Assembly: GCA_905221605.1 (NCBI GenBank)
Contig: CAJNDS010002290.1
Coordinates: forward strand, 77,501-141,500
Length of the DNA: 64,000 nucleotides
Reading direction: 5' to 3'
From: Symbiodinium natans
Lineage: Eukaryota > Sar > Dinophyceae > Suessiales > Symbiodiniaceae
Position numbers and translations under genes: made by a program
Shown here: piece after piece, positions 48,559 through 59,179 of the stretch
How positions within the stretch are numbered: position 1 is the stretch's first letter
Layout of the letters: each line of letters starts with the position of its first letter
The notes under the pieces: generated by a model
The model's database searches: none
What the model was told of the DNA's origin: nothing
What the model saw: the letters and a program-made list of their open reading frames with translations, nothing else

Positions 48559-48632
48559 ATGTTCCCCCTTATACTGAATAAGCACACCAGTACCCCTATT
48601 TTTAGCCCATTAGTTAGTATAAGGGGGAACAG
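48559..48632. mobile_element. Palindromic MITE, GATGTTCCCCC family
   Basis: GGGATGTTCCCCCTTATACT and inverted AGTATAAGGGGGAACAGCCC flank a 34-bp centre. It lies about 210 bp downstream of the 773-aa gene. Confidence 0.7.
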
Positions 48633-48814
48633 CCCAACCCAGACCTAATGGCCGAGGTGATGACAAGCCGCCGCCGAATGACAACTACGACTGCCAAGCA
48701 GGTCTGGACAAGTGGGAGTCAGGCGGGGGGCAAACAAAATGCCACACTTCCTCGCCACACTTCCTCGCAGTCCATAGGTCTTCGCTGCTCGCACTCAGGG
48801 TTTGGTCTAGGGGT

Positions 48815-48948
48815 AAACCCTAAACCCTAAACCCGAAACCCGAAACCCTAAACCCTAAACCCGAAACCCCCATAAACCCTAAACCCTAAACCCTAAACCC
48901 TAAACCCTAAACCCTAAACCCTAAACCCTAAACCCTAAACCCTAAACC
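48815..48948 (-). repeat. CCCTAAA array, about 18 units
   Basis: C-rich array with CCCGAAA variants on the left, upstream of exon 49003. Confidence 0.96.
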
Positions 48949-49002
48949 ACTCTAAACACACACGATCCATGGACATCCGACACATTGCGGCACCCTGCGC
49001 AG

Positions 49003-49049
49003 TGTGGCCGGATGCGAAGCGTGCCTGGTGCTGCTACACCCACAAGCTC
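49003..49049 (+). CDS. WCC-motif exon B
   Basis: Acceptor CCTGCGCAG. With two leading nucleotides it reads WPDAKRAWCCYTHKL, then a possible GC donor CTC|GCCTGA. Motif spacing (WCC plus five residues) is standard for the series. Confidence 0.62.
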
Positions 49050-49259
49050 GCCTGACAGCCGGCCGCAGAAGCCTAAACCCTAAACTCCAAGCTCCAAGCC
49101 CTAAACCTTGAACCCTAAACCCTGAACCCTAAAACCTAAACCCTAAATCCTAAATCCTAAACCCTCAAGGATTTCTTTCAGGGCTCAGTGCGAAAGCGGA
49201 GCCTTAGCGTGTCTGTAGGGCTTTGTGGATCAGGTGCTCTATACAACCCCTTGAAATGG

Positions 49260-49327
49260 TATGTATGTATATATATATACACATATATATAGAGAACAAA
49301 AACAAATATATATATATATATATATCT
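49260..49327. repeat. (AT)n microsatellite
   Basis: AT runs with GAGAACAAAAACAAAT between. Confidence 0.93.
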
Positions 49328-49339
49328 ATATGTCTGGGA

Positions 49340-49435
49340 GTTTACGATATTAGGGGGTACCTTGTTCGGGTCCATTTTACAAGAGGATCCTACTATTTAG
49401 GGGTCTATATTAGGGGTCCCTTATTCTCGCAAGCC
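49340..49435 (+). mobile_element. Dispersed short element, GGGGTACC/CTATTTGGGG family
   Basis: ATATTAGGGGGTACCTTGTT, CGGGTCCATTTTACAAG and CCTACTATTTAGGGGTCTA. The best-preserved forward copy. Confidence 0.62.
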
Positions 49436-49499
49436 CCCATACACATAAAAATGCTACCCCCCCTTGGATCCACCGTCTTGGTGGTCCCAATTACATAAA

Positions 49500-50030
49500 C
49501 ATGCTTGAACAATGCGCACATGATGGCGTACACACGATGAAGAATCAGATTCTTGCCAGTTCTCGCCAGCTTTCCCATCGCCCCCTCTTTGCCCTGGCAG
49601 CTTTGGTGCCACAGATCCTATGCCAGGGTCCTTCCCAGAGTTGGTGAGTCAAGGCTTTGAGCAACGTGTCCGCCTTTCACCAACCTCAAAGATTGGCAGT
49701 TGGGTTGGTAAACCGCGCATGCAAAACAAACCGTCAGAAGCGGTCGTTGGCAGGTCTTTGCTGTTTTTGTTTTTCCATCGGGTCGATAGCAGATTTGAGT
49801 GACTGAGAGCATTTATGACATGCTTTCTAGGGTTTAGGATTTAGGGTTAAGGTTTAGGGTTTGGATGGGGTTTAGGGTTTCGGGTTCCGGGTTTCGGGTT
49901 ATGGGTTTAGGGTTTAGGGTCTAGGGGTAAAGTTTAGGGTTTAGGGTTCAGGGTTTAGGGTCAACATGATAGGGGGCATATAAGGTACCAAGTTCTCGAT
50001 TTCCCCATTGAGAACTAGTCAGCCGCTCAG
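49500..50030. other. Spacer with short G-rich arrays
   Basis: Unique sequence to 49828, then irregular TTTAGGG/TTTCGGG heptamers (49829-49962). No exon supported before 50031. Confidence 0.5.
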
Positions 50031-50075
50031 GTGATCCGTACAACTGCCAGGCGGGGGACACTGCGAAAGTGGTCC
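50031..50075 (+). CDS. WCC-series exon, DPYNC half
   Basis: Acceptor CAGCCGCTCAG, donor AAA|GTGGTC. Reads GDPYNCQAGDTAK, matching the [GA]C-D-P-Y-D-C end of the motif but lacking its first cysteine. Confidence 0.48.
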
Positions 50076-50318
50076 TGGGCCATTTGTAGCTGTTTCGGGG
50101 TCATGTGGTCTACCCAGACTTTCACATGCACCCTGAAACCATATCAGACTTCCACATCCGCCCTAAAGCCATGCGCCCTAAAGCCATCTGAAGCCTATAG
50201 GCCCCCCAAAATCTGCATAACCCTAAACCCTAAGCCAACCCTCAACCCTAAACCCTGAACCCTAAACCCGAAACCCGAAACCCTAAACCCTAAACCCTAA
50301 ACGTCTGTCCGCAGAGAG

Positions 50319-50363
50319 GAGAACCTCACCACCTGGAACTCGACATGGTCCTCTAACAAGAAG
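50319..50363 (+). CDS. WCC-series exon, W..KK half
   Basis: Reads ENLTTWNSTWSSNKK with a GC donor, AAG|GCCGGC. WSSNKK matches WSSHKS (58653), WSGTKK (62883) and WSALKK (62165). C-rich array before, G-rich after. Confidence 0.52.
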
Positions 50364-50699
50364 GCCGGCCCACACCGGCACATCAATCCCCAAAGAGCAT
50401 GTGCGTTTAGGTTTAGGGTTAAGGGTTAGGGTTTAGGATGTCGGGTTTAGGGTTTCGGGTTTTTTCGGGGTGCGGGTTAGGAGTTTAAAGGTTTAGGGTT
50501 TTAGGTTTTTGGGGGTTTAGGGTTTTAGGGTTTGCCCATCTTGACCTGGACTAGGCAAGCACTTCTTTGCTATGCATCCGTGCTCTGGAAGCTTCGTGTA
50601 CATTCCTTGAGCAGCAGCCCAGCGGCCGGACGCTGAAAGTTTGGCCGTGTTGGCAGTGTCCAGTTCTCCAAGCTAAAGTCCATGGTTAGGTGCCCTAAA

Positions 50700-50763
50700 T
50701 AAATAAAAAAAAATATATATATATATACATATAAATACAAAAAATATATATATATATAAATAA
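50700..50763. repeat. (AT)n / A-rich microsatellite
   Basis: AAAT and AT runs. Confidence 0.92.
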
Positions 50764-50879
50764 GGGCCCCGGCATGATATTCGGAACCCTAAGCTTTGCG
50801 AGCTTGGTTGCAGATGAAGGGTTCCGGAGGCCTGGTGTTGCAAGCATCAGCGCCTGGGCTGCCGGTACAACTGCACCGC

Positions 50880-50922
50880 AGGTGCCACGAGCGCTGGATT
50901 GCTGTGAAGGGATGCAACACAA
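50880..50922 (+). CDS. Possible CC exon of the WCC series
   Basis: Acceptor CTGCACCGCAG. Phase 0 reads VPRALDCCEGMQHK and ends AAG|GTGCCA. The tryptophan is replaced by Asp, so this copy is diverged or the frame is wrong. Confidence 0.33.
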
Positions 50923-51159
50923 GGTGCCAGAAGAATTACCATTTGCTATACATGTCCATGTTGTGGGAGCTCAGCAAAGATGAGGAAACCACATGTTTCA
51001 AGTTAAGGGAGCCAAAGTTAAACTTGAAATTGGGGGGTTAAAGAGCAACCAAGTATCCATACTGTGGAAACTTGACACAGACTGAGGAAGAAGGATGGGG
51101 AGCTCGGGTGGGGCTGATGCAACGGCTTGTTCAACCCGGGGTTTGCTAGCCGGGAGGTT

Positions 51160-51330
51160 TTAGGGTTTGCAACCCTAACATCCCTAAGCTCCTAAACTCC
51201 TAAACCCTAAAATCCCTAAAATCCCTAAATCCCTAACATCCCTAACATCCCTAACATCCCTAAATCACTGAAATCCCTAAAATTCCAAAATCCCTAAATC
51301 CCCAAACCCCCTAAATCCCGAAAAGTGTTC
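51160..51330 (-). repeat. ATCCCTAA-type degenerate array
   Basis: Units such as AACATCCCTAA and AAATCCCTAA. Related to the C-rich heptamer but with a different spacing. Confidence 0.82.
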
Positions 51331-51899
51331 AGCCTCTAACCTAGGGGTGAGGGATGTTCATCTTAAACCCGAGGGGTGAGGGAGTCTGGGGACGGCCGCC
51401 CGAGCTTGCGGCTAGGCGACGACGCCTGGCAAGGCAGGGGGACTCTCGCTGCAACCGGAACCTCTCCCAACAAAAAGGCCCCCAGGCCCTAAACCCCTGA
51501 AGCCCCCCCCCCCCCCCCCCCACCTTACCGCAACTTCAAAATCCCAAAGGCACCACAACCCGAAATCCTAAACTCTACTACCTGAAGCCTGAAGTTCCTC
51601 CATTCCATTGTGCATGGCACGTTGAGCTCAAAGGGCTTCCGGGTTTTGGATGAAGATGTCCACGGCGAGGCATTTAGGGTTGAGGGTTCAAGAATTTCCA
51701 GGGTTTGTGCTTCAGAGGGTCAAAGGGTTTGCGAGGTGTTTGGGGTTCATGGGTTCATTGAAAAAAGGCTTATAGGGAACTTAGTAGTTGTAGGGGATAT
51801 AAGGGTTTACGGGGGGTTACACGGTTTTTGGGGGGTTTTGGGCGGTAGGTTTTTTTCGACCGACTGCACCTTTCCACAAGGAGGGTTTGGGGTTTAGGT

Positions 51900-52050
51900 T
51901 ATAGGGTCTTTAAGGGGGGGTTCATGGGGGTACTAGGGGCCCTCAAAAATAGCTGGGTTACATACCCAAGCCCTAAACCCTAAACCCTAGACTCCAAACC
52001 CTAAACCCTAAACCCCAAAGCCTAAACTCTAAACCCTGAACCCTGAAGAA
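51900..52050. mobile_element. CTGGGTTACATACCC element running into a C-rich array
   Basis: GGGGGGTTCATGGGGGTACT and AGCTGGGTTACATACCC are followed at once by AAGCCCTAAACCC heptamers to 52048. Confidence 0.55.
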
Positions 52051-52083
52051 CACTATAATTCGGGTTGGCTCGCTGTGTCGCAG

Positions 52084-54148
52084 ATTGGCCTGGCAAGCAG
52101 AAGGACTGGTGTTGTGCACAGCAGGCCTAGCGCAGGGCATGACAGCACGTAGTTGTGATCAAGAATAGTTGTAGCACTAAACCTTAACCCTAACCGCAAC
52201 CCTAAAGCCCTTAAACCCTAAACCTAATAGATTTGCTTACCAGGGCTCATGCGAAGTGTCTGAGCGTTGAAGCTGCAGCATGTTCCGGTCTGTTGCGGTT
52301 TGGGGTTTAGTCACGGTGCAGGGTTGAGGAGAAACCTTTTCCTCTCCGCCTTTGTTCTTGTTGAGGCGATGGGTGCTCTAGACCCGAAGCCAAGAAGTTA
52401 GAAGTTGCATCCGGAGATCAGAAGATTAGGGTATGTAGGGTAGTTTGGGTATATAGGGTTAGTGCGGCGCCCTAAACAAAAAAGAAGCGTGCTCAGCTTA
52501 CTCTGACTTGGAAGGTTTAGGGTCCCTGGACTCTGAAATCTGCGCCATTCACTCTGCAGGGCGTGGCCTGCGAGCCCTACACCTGCACAACAGGCAAGCT
52601 CTGACCCCGGGTGCTTCACCTAAACCGACAAGTTCGGGTCCTAAACCCCAAGCCTCTCAACCATAAACCCTAAACCCCAAATCCTGAACCCTAAGCCCCT
52701 TAACCCTAAACCCCTAAGCCTCAAAGCCCCCGACCCTCAGTTGGTTGTCCACGACTAGGTACGTCTTAGGCCTCCCACCAGAAAGCCAGGTTTAGGGTTT
52801 AGGGTTTAGGGTTTAGGGTTTAGGGTTTAGGGTTTAAGGTTTAGGGTTTAGGGTTTAGGGTTAGGGGCCCGCCAAGTCGCTGATAATGTGCAGCAGCCCC
52901 CTAAGACCTCCGACCAGAAAGCCAGGCATGGCTGGTTTAGGGTTTAGGGCTTAGGTTTGGGGTTTAGGGTTTAGGGTTTAGGGTATAGGGTTTAGGGTTT
53001 AGGCTTTAGGCTTTAGGCTTTAGGCTTTAGGCTTTAGGCTTTAGGCTTTAGGGTTCGCGAAAAACCCGGCGGACAAAACCTAGTCGCCCCAAGCTCCTTT
53101 GCAGGCCACGGCAAGGCCAATTTTGAAGCCTGGCCCGGGAAGAAGAAGCCGCTCGGGAAAGCACCCGAAACCCGAAACCCGCCGAAACCCGAAACCCGAA
53201 ACCCGAAACCCGAAACCCGAAACCCTAAACCCTAAACCCTAAACCCTAAACCCTAAACCCTAAACCCTAAACCCTAAACCCTAAACCCTAAACCCTAAAC
53301 CCTAAACCCTAAACCCTAAACCCTAAACCCTAAACCCTAAACCCTACACCCCTGACAAGCGGTTCGGGAGCCTCATTGTCTGGTCAACGCAAGGTTCTGG
53401 TGCTGCGAGAACTACAAAGTTGCTTGCGACCCCTATGACTGTCCGAGCCTCAGCGGTTTCATCGGGCTTGGGGGCAGGTAGCCCTAGACCCTAAAGCCTA
53501 TCCCCCCGACCGTAAACCCGAAACCCTAAACCCCAAAACCCTACCAGCAAGTCGCATGGCCTTTCCCCAATGTTTTGTGTCCCCCGTTTTTGGAGCCGGT
53601 CATCATACAAAGCAAGCATCAGGTTACCCGACGAGGGACCGTATTTGGGAGAACCGCCCCCTTGAGCCCTGTAGCCTGAACCCCCAACCCTAAACCTTCA
53701 ACCCTAAACCCAAAGACCAGTGCCAGCAGATGCCTAGGGCCCAGGGCATCGGCTCAAGGCCCTAATGCTTTTTAGGATTCGGATGTCTGTGGCGATGTTG
53801 GGAGGCTGGTGGGTGAATAGCAAACTACTGCTTCCCGATGCTCCACGTGTTCAGGGCTTGGGAGTATCGGGTTCAACAGCCAGGCCTTACGCCATCCTGC
53901 CAGATACTCCGGCAAGCCCCCTAAACCCTAAACCCCAAACCAGAAACCCAAAAGCCTACACCCTAAACCCTCAACCCCGCTGTCTGAGTGCTGAGCCCTC
54001 ACCGCCCTACTAAGAATCTTGGGTGCCCTGAGATGTCAGGGAAAGTATGCCCAGCTCGGGTGCGCCCTGAGGCGATTACCAGAAAGACAACTTCCGCCAG
54101 TACTGGAGCGAGTCCAAGCGTGCGTTCTGCTGCATCAAGGACTGGCAC
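52084..54148 (+). CDS. WCC-motif exons C to F (five exons, phases agree)
   Basis: C 52084-52124 (WPGKQKDWCCAQQ, GC donor GCCTAG). C2 52560-52593 (GVACEPYTCTT, GC donor GCAAGC). D 53105-53147 (HGKANFEAWPGKK, GC donor GCCGCT). E 53394-53455 (FWCCENYKVACDPYDCPSLS, donor GTTTCA). F 54072-54148 (DYQKDNFRQYWSESKRAFCC IKDWH, donor GTCTAG). Every junction keeps phase, and the joins restore the motif: WCC-AQQ|GV-AC-EPYTC and KKK|FWCC. Introns of C, C2 and D start with GC. The C2-D intron carries G-rich arrays (52790-52865, 52935-53052) and the D-E intron a C-rich array (53160-53348). Family unknown; the paired cysteines suggest disulfides or metal binding (inference). Confidence 0.75.
52790..53055 (+). 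repeat. TTTAGGG arrays with a (TTTAGGC)n block
   Basis: Heptamers at 52790-52865 and 52940-52995, then seven homogeneous TTTAGGC units (53000-53050). Confidence 0.95.
53163..53347 (-). repeat. (CCCGAAA)n then CCCTAAA array, about 26 units
   Basis: About eight CCCGAAA units on the left, then 18 pure CCCTAAA. Confidence 0.97.
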
Positions 54149-54790
54149 GTCTAGGGTGTCTGTCGTCGACTGGGTGGGCAGTTTTCATTGGCATCATTAC
54201 TGCTATCTAGAGTTATATGTATTTTTAAAGAAGACTTGTGATTGTTGCTAGCACTATTATGAGTATTTTGTTGCTGCTGCTTAACAGTCATATATAGGAT
54301 CGGTAAGAAGGTACAGTCGTAATTGAGATACGGACTTTAGGGTACCCTTGTGGGTGGGGGCTGTATCCAAATCATCGGCTTGAAGCCCGCTGCTGGTTAT
54401 CAGTCTTGTTATTTTGCTATGAGTGGCTTTTTGCCATGTCGAGTCCTTTAACCCCCCTAACCCCAGCCCTAGACACTAAGCCTAAACCGTTAAGCTTTCA
54501 ACCTTGAAACCCAAGCCTTTAGTCCACAACCCTTTAGGCTCTAAAGTACTCAAAGCCTAAACCTTCAAGCCCTAAGCCCAGTTTCCTAAACTATTAAGTC
54601 CTAAACTTTCGAACCCTTAACCCAAACGTCGGTGGGCTTGTCGAGGGGCGGGCTTTGCTGGGTTTAGGGGTTTGGGATATTCGGGTTTGCGGCTTGTGGG
54701 GGTTTGGGTTGTTTTTGAGGCTGAGGGCTTTCGGGCTTTGAGGCTCTCGCGCTTTCGGGCTTTGGGGGCTTGGGGACTTTAAGGTTTCGT
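54149..54790. other. Mostly unique spacer
   Basis: AT-richer DNA to 54440, then degenerate C-rich words (54440-54630) and GGGCTTTCGGGCTTT words (54700-54790). No exon supported. Confidence 0.5.
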
Positions 54791-54799
54791 GGCTTAGGG

Positions 54800-55015
54800 C
54801 TGACCCTAAACTGCCCTAAACCCCAAACACCAAACCCCAAACCCTAAATCCTAAACCCAAAGCCCTAGACCCTAAACCCTAAACCCTAGACCCTAGACCC
54901 TAAACCCTAAACCCTAAACCCTAAACCCTAAACCCTAAACCCTAAACCCTAAACCCTAAACCCTAAACCCTAAACCCCAAACCCCAACCTAAACCCTAAA
55001 CCCCAACCTAGATCC
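54800..55015 (-). repeat. CCCTAAA array, about 30 units
   Basis: C-rich array, pure between 54897 and 54973. Confidence 0.96.
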
Positions 55016-55339
55016 GGGAGATTACTGATGCCTGAGGAGAACAAAGGATGCGTGAGCCAGAGCCCCAGTAGGAGCTTGGCGTAGGAGTCAATAGATCCCA
55101 GAGACTCGAATGGGTTTAGGGTTTAGGGTTTAGGGTTTGGGGTTTAGGGTTGCAGGGGGTGTCAGGGGTTTTGTTTGAGGGCTCTAGGAATTTGAGGTGT
55201 CAAGGGGTTAGGGCATGGGGTTACGGTTAGGGGCTTAAGGTTGCAACTACAACTTCCAGAACCTCTAGCGCGGGTCCTGACATGAGTTAAGGCAGGTTAC
55301 GTCTCAACAGGGATCCCAATGTGATTTAAGGAATCATCC

Positions 55340-55525
55340 CTGCAAGGGAGGGGGGTTCATGGGGGGTAGGTACCTAGGGAACGTTAGGAAAGCTTGGGTT
55401 ACATACCTTCTTAAACCCTCCTAAACCCTAAACCGTAAACCCAAACCCCAAAACCCAAAACCCAAAACCCAAAACCCTAAACCCTAAACCCTAAACCCTA
55501 AACACTGAACCCTGAACCCTAAACC
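55340..55525. mobile_element. CTTGGGTTACATACC element running into a C-rich array
   Basis: GAGGGGGGTTCATGGGGGGT and AAGCTTGGGTTACATACC lead through TTCTTAAACCCTCC directly into CCCTAAA heptamers. Confidence 0.55.
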
Positions 55526-55545
55526 CTAAACATCAGAACCAATGG

Positions 55546-55615
55546 AAGCATCTTCCAGCCCCAAAGCCTCCGTGCGCAGCTTCGTTCCTATCAGCGGCGG
55601 CCAGCCCGAAGCCCT
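55546..55615 (+). CDS. Candidate exon, unidentified
   Basis: Reads PMEASSSPKASVRSFVPISG GQPE between two C-rich arrays. Splice sites are weak. No WCC motif. Confidence 0.3.
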
Positions 55616-55985
55616 AAGCCCTAAAAAACCCTAAACCCTAAACCCTAAACCCTAAACCCTAAACCCTAAACCCTAAACCCTAAACCCTAAACCCTAAACC
55701 CTAAACCCTAAACCCTAAACCCTAAACCCTAAACCCTAAACCCTAAACCCTAAACCCTAAACCCTAAACCTAACCCTAAACCCTAAACCCTAAACCCCTA
55801 AACCCTAAACCCTAAACCCCTAAACCCTAAACCCTAAACCCTAAACCCTAAAGCCCGGAACCCTAAACCCTGAAACCTGAAACCCGACCCCCCTAACCCT
55901 TAAACCCTAAACCCTAAACCCTAAACCCTAAACCCTAAACCCTAAACCCTAAACCCTAAGCCCGAAGACCTAAGCCCTCAGCCCC
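55616..55985 (-). repeat. CCCTAAA arrays, about 50 units in total
   Basis: Pure to about 55770, then CCCCTAAA-spaced units, and a second pure block at 55900-55960. Confidence 0.97.
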
Positions 55986-56054
55986 TAAACCCTAAGCCCC
56001 TAAACCCTTGACCCTAAATCCTACCCCTACACCCTACATCGATAACTTCCCAAA

Positions 56055-56136
56055 GTGCGGGCTGGAGGCCACACCACTGCGGCCCCATACAACTGTGAGC
56101 AGGAGACCTTCTTGCCCGAGACCGATCTGGGGTTCC
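56055..56136 (+). CDS. Possible PYNC exon of the WCC series
   Basis: Acceptor TTCCCAAAG. One frame reads AAPYNCEQETFLPETDLGF, matching the P[YFW][DN]C end. Another frame, CGLEATPLRPHTTVS, is also open. It would follow exon F. Confidence 0.38.
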
Positions 56137-56154
56137 GAAACTAAGGGGCTGTTT

Positions 56155-56199
56155 AGGGTTTAGGGTTTAGGGTTTAGGGTTTAGGGTTAGGGTTTAGGG
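56155..56199 (+). repeat. TTTAGGG array
   Basis: Six G-rich heptamers. Confidence 0.92.
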
Positions 56200-56220
56200 G
56201 TACTGGGGGCTCCGCATTGG

Positions 56221-56312
56221 GATGTTTCCCCCTATACTAGCAGTCCTTAATGGGGATGATAGTGCCCCCCGTTAGAATCCTTATTAAAGAGCTGTTAGTA
56301 TAAGATCCCAAG
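56221..56312. mobile_element. Palindromic MITE, GATGTTCCCCC family
   Basis: TTGGGATGTTTCCCCCTATA and inverted GTTAGTATAAGATCCCAA, with a CAGTCCTTAATGGGG centre. Confidence 0.7.
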
Positions 56313-56406
56313 CTTTATACCCTAAAACCCTGAATCATGACAGCCCCCAAAAGAATGAAATGTTGGAATCATGCCCGGAAAGCGTCCGAAAACCCCCACA
56401 CAACAG

Positions 56407-57330
56407 GACTACGATGACTGGAAGACGAAGTGGGATGAGGACGATGTGTTTAGTGGGTTTAGGAATTAGGGATTTAGGTATCTAGGGAACTTTGGGGACT
56501 AGGGATTTGGGGACTTGGGGTTTAGAGGCTTAGGGGCTTAGCAGCTAGGGTTTAGGGTTCGGGGGTTTAGGGGGCGTTGGGGTTTCGGGTTCAATGATTC
56601 AGTTGGTACCAGCTCCTCAGCTCCTCTTGGTGTGGCAAGATCAGGAAAAGAGGAAATGGTGCTGCAACACTCATGCCGCTCAGCTCGGGTTTGGGGTTTG
56701 GGGTTTGGGGTTTGGGGTTTAGGGTTTAGGGTTTAGGGTTGAGGGTTTAGGGTTTAGGGTTTAGGGTTTAGTGTGTAGGGTTTAGGGTTTAGTGTGTAGG
56801 GTTTAGGGTTTAGGGTTTAGGGATTTCGGGTTTAGGGTTGAGGGGTTAGGGGCTCATGCGTCGGATGTCTGTGAAGTGCAAAGCTTGTTGGGGGGCTTGC
56901 TCAGGGTTCAAGGTGAGTGAAGCGGCACCTGGCCATTCGCACCAGAAGCATCCCCTCAACCCTAAACCTTAAAACCCTAAACCCTAAACCCTAAACCCTG
57001 AACCCTAAACCCTAAACCCTAAACCCTAAACCCTAAACCCTAAACCCTAAACCCTAAGCATCTCAACCCTGAACCCGAACCCTAAGCCCCAAGCCCCAAA
57101 CCCAAACCTTAATTCCTAAATCCCACAACGACACCTGACCCCTGAACCTCGGCGCTAAACCCTAAACCCTAAACCCTAAACCCTAAACCCTAAACCCTAA
57201 ACCCTAAACCCTAAACCCTAAACCCTAAACCCTAAACCCTAAACCCTGCGTCTCAGCTCCGCGGCTGCCACACCGAAGTGATCCCGGACCCCTGGGACTG
57301 CACCTGGCCCAGCGAGAGCAGCGCCTCGGC
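56407..57330 (+). CDS. WCC-motif exons I, J, K
   Basis: I 56407-56445 (DYDDWKTKWDEDD, donor GTGTTT). J 56621-56674 (LLLVWQDQEKRKWCCNTH, GC donor GCCGCT). K 57256-57330 (LRGCHTEVIPDPWDCTWPSE, donor GC|GTAGGG). Phases agree, and J-K restores WCC-NTHLR-GC. K has a longer insert (HTEVIPD) before PWDC. The intron after K begins GTAGGGTTTAGGG, that is with the array itself. K's phase does not fit exon L unless a GC donor (A|GCGCCT) is used instead. Confidence 0.75.
56690..56850 (+). repeat. TTTGGGG/TTTAGGG array
   Basis: G-rich heptamers after exon J, with TGTAGGG variants. Confidence 0.94.
56955..57248 (-). repeat. CCCTAAA arrays before exon K
   Basis: Two C-rich blocks (56955-57058, 57160-57248). 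Confidence 0.96.
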
Positions 57331-57532
57331 GTAGGGTTTAGGGTTTAGGGTTTAGGGTTTAGGGTTTAGGGTTTAGGGTTTAGGGTTTAGGGTTTAGGGT
57401 TTAGGGTTTAGGGTTTAGGGTTTAGGGTTTAGGGTTTAGGGTTTAGGGTTTAGGGTTTAGGGTTTAGGGTTCAGGGTTCATGGTTCAGGGTTCAGGGTTC
57501 AGGGTTCAGGGTTTGGGGTTTGGGGTTTAGGG
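57331..57532 (+). repeat. TTTAGGG array starting at a splice donor, about 28 units
   Basis: Pure G-rich array beginning at the predicted donor of exon K, with TTCAGGG variants at its right end. Confidence 0.97.
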
Positions 57533-58030
57533 GGTCGGAGTATTGACCGACTAGTATTCCTCTCAGGGTTCCTATAACACACTGGTACGAAAATATTTCC
57601 CCAAAACTCTATTCTAATGGTTTAAGGCCCCTATATTCGGGTGGTTCTAAGTGATTCTGAGTTCTGGTCCGTTTTCGGGTCTTGTGGGGTTTAGGGTGTA
57701 GGGTTTTAGGGCTCAGGGTTCTAGGGGTCAGGTCATTTCGGGGTTAGGGATGAGGGGTTTTAGAGGTTAAGGTGTAGGGTTTCGGGGTCAGTGTCGGTTT
57801 GCGGTTTAGTACTGAGGGCACCGCCTAGGCCCATCGTTTATGTGGGCCTGCGCAGCATCACGTTCCCAAACGTGATAGGCGGCCGTAGGTTCCAACGAGT
57901 AGGGCATCCGACCGTCCTTTTCCCACTCCCCACAACCCAGAATCCTGGACCTCAAGCCCCCAAAACCTTTTGAAGCACAACTTTAGAACCCCAAAAACCT
58001 ACAATCCAAGCTTCACTCAGGGTTTCCGTG
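57533..58030. other. Unique intron sequence
   Basis: No array except short degenerate G-rich words (57690-57780). No exon supported. Confidence 0.5.
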
Positions 58031-58113
58031 CCTCCAATGTGCCTAAACCCTAAACCCTTGCCCCTAAACCCTAAGCCCTAAACCCTAAACCCTAAACCCT
58101 AAAGCCTTTCCAG

Positions 58114-58968
58114 GCTGGGAGGAGTTCTTCGGCCGCGAGCAGAAGCGCTGGTGCTGCGCGCACAAGCGCGTTGGTTCCTGGCTTAGGGCGAAAGCAACGC
58201 CGAGAGCGACATGGAGAGAAAGAGAGGAGAGTCGCCAAGTGTTAAGTCAGTTCTACATGGTATGCTATGCTTTTTTTGTACTGCAGAATCTAAGCTGTCT
58301 CCTGCAAGTTATGTCGCTGGTTCATTCCATAACGTATATTATCTTTCGTATGCTATATATCATTCATCATCTTATGTAATATGTGATGTATTCTATTTTA
58401 TGCAGTGTGCATTATAATAAGTTGTGTAGTATGTATTGTTTATCTAAGTCTTCGCCCCTGTTCTCCCTGCCAAGTCATTAGGCTGCGAGCCCTACGACTG
58501 CGACTACCTCTACAGTCGCCTGCTCGCAAGCTGCCCCGTGCTGCTGCGACTATTTAGGGTTTAGGGTTTAGGGTTTAGGGTTTAGGGTTTAGGGTTTAGG
58601 GTTTAGGGCCCCCCGCCATTCGGGTAGGCAGCCTGCGCCTCCTGCCACCAAGGTGACCGGGACGTCCTCTGGTCGAGCCACAAGTCCCTATGGCAACTCG
58701 GACACGTGCGTAACTGCAGGGTGCGATTGGAACGGCGAAAGAGCCTGTGCTCGTACAGGGTTGAGGCAGCAAGGCATCGATGTGCGATGCCTTGCAGATT
58801 TTTTCCGATGCCTTGTCACACCTCTTCGAACTCTGTACAGGGATTTTCGACGGACCCAGGTGCTGCAACCACAAGGGAAGGGGCTGTGACCACCATGGTG
58901 GCGGCCACGGCGGCCACGGGGGCGGCGGCCATGGCGGCGGCGGCGGCGGATACTACCCGCCGGACAGG
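58114..58968 (+). CDS. WCC-motif exons L, M, N, P
   Basis: L 58114-58173 (WEEFFGREQKRWCCAHKRV, donor GTTCCT). M 58482-58514 (CEPYDCDYLY, donor GTCGCC). N 58653-58692 (DRDVLWSSHKSL plus TG, GC donor GCAACT). P 58860-58968 (CCNHKGRGCDHHGG, then a Gly/His-rich tail GGGHGGHGGGGHGGG and YYPPDR, donor GTCCAA). L-M restores WCC-AHKRV-GC-EPYDC, and N-P restores KSLW|CC. The L-M intron is 308 bp with no telomere-like repeat. The Gly/His tail of P is unique in the series. Confidence 0.78.
58553..58607 (+). repeat. TTTAGGG array
   Basis: About eight heptamers in the M-N intron. Confidence 0.96.
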
Positions 58969-59179
58969 GTCCAACCCAACATAATGCACAGGCGCAAGGC
59001 ATAATGTACCTTAGGTTGGTTGCATGTTGTGTTTTCTGGTCCTTGTTTGCACCAGCTCATCGCAGAGCTCCCTCTCTGTACTTGATTCGGTGGAAAAGCA
59101 GTCCGACAGAATCCTCGAGACGACGCATCCCTCCAGGACCACGGACACTACCACTGCAGCCTCTCAGGCAGGTTCTAAA

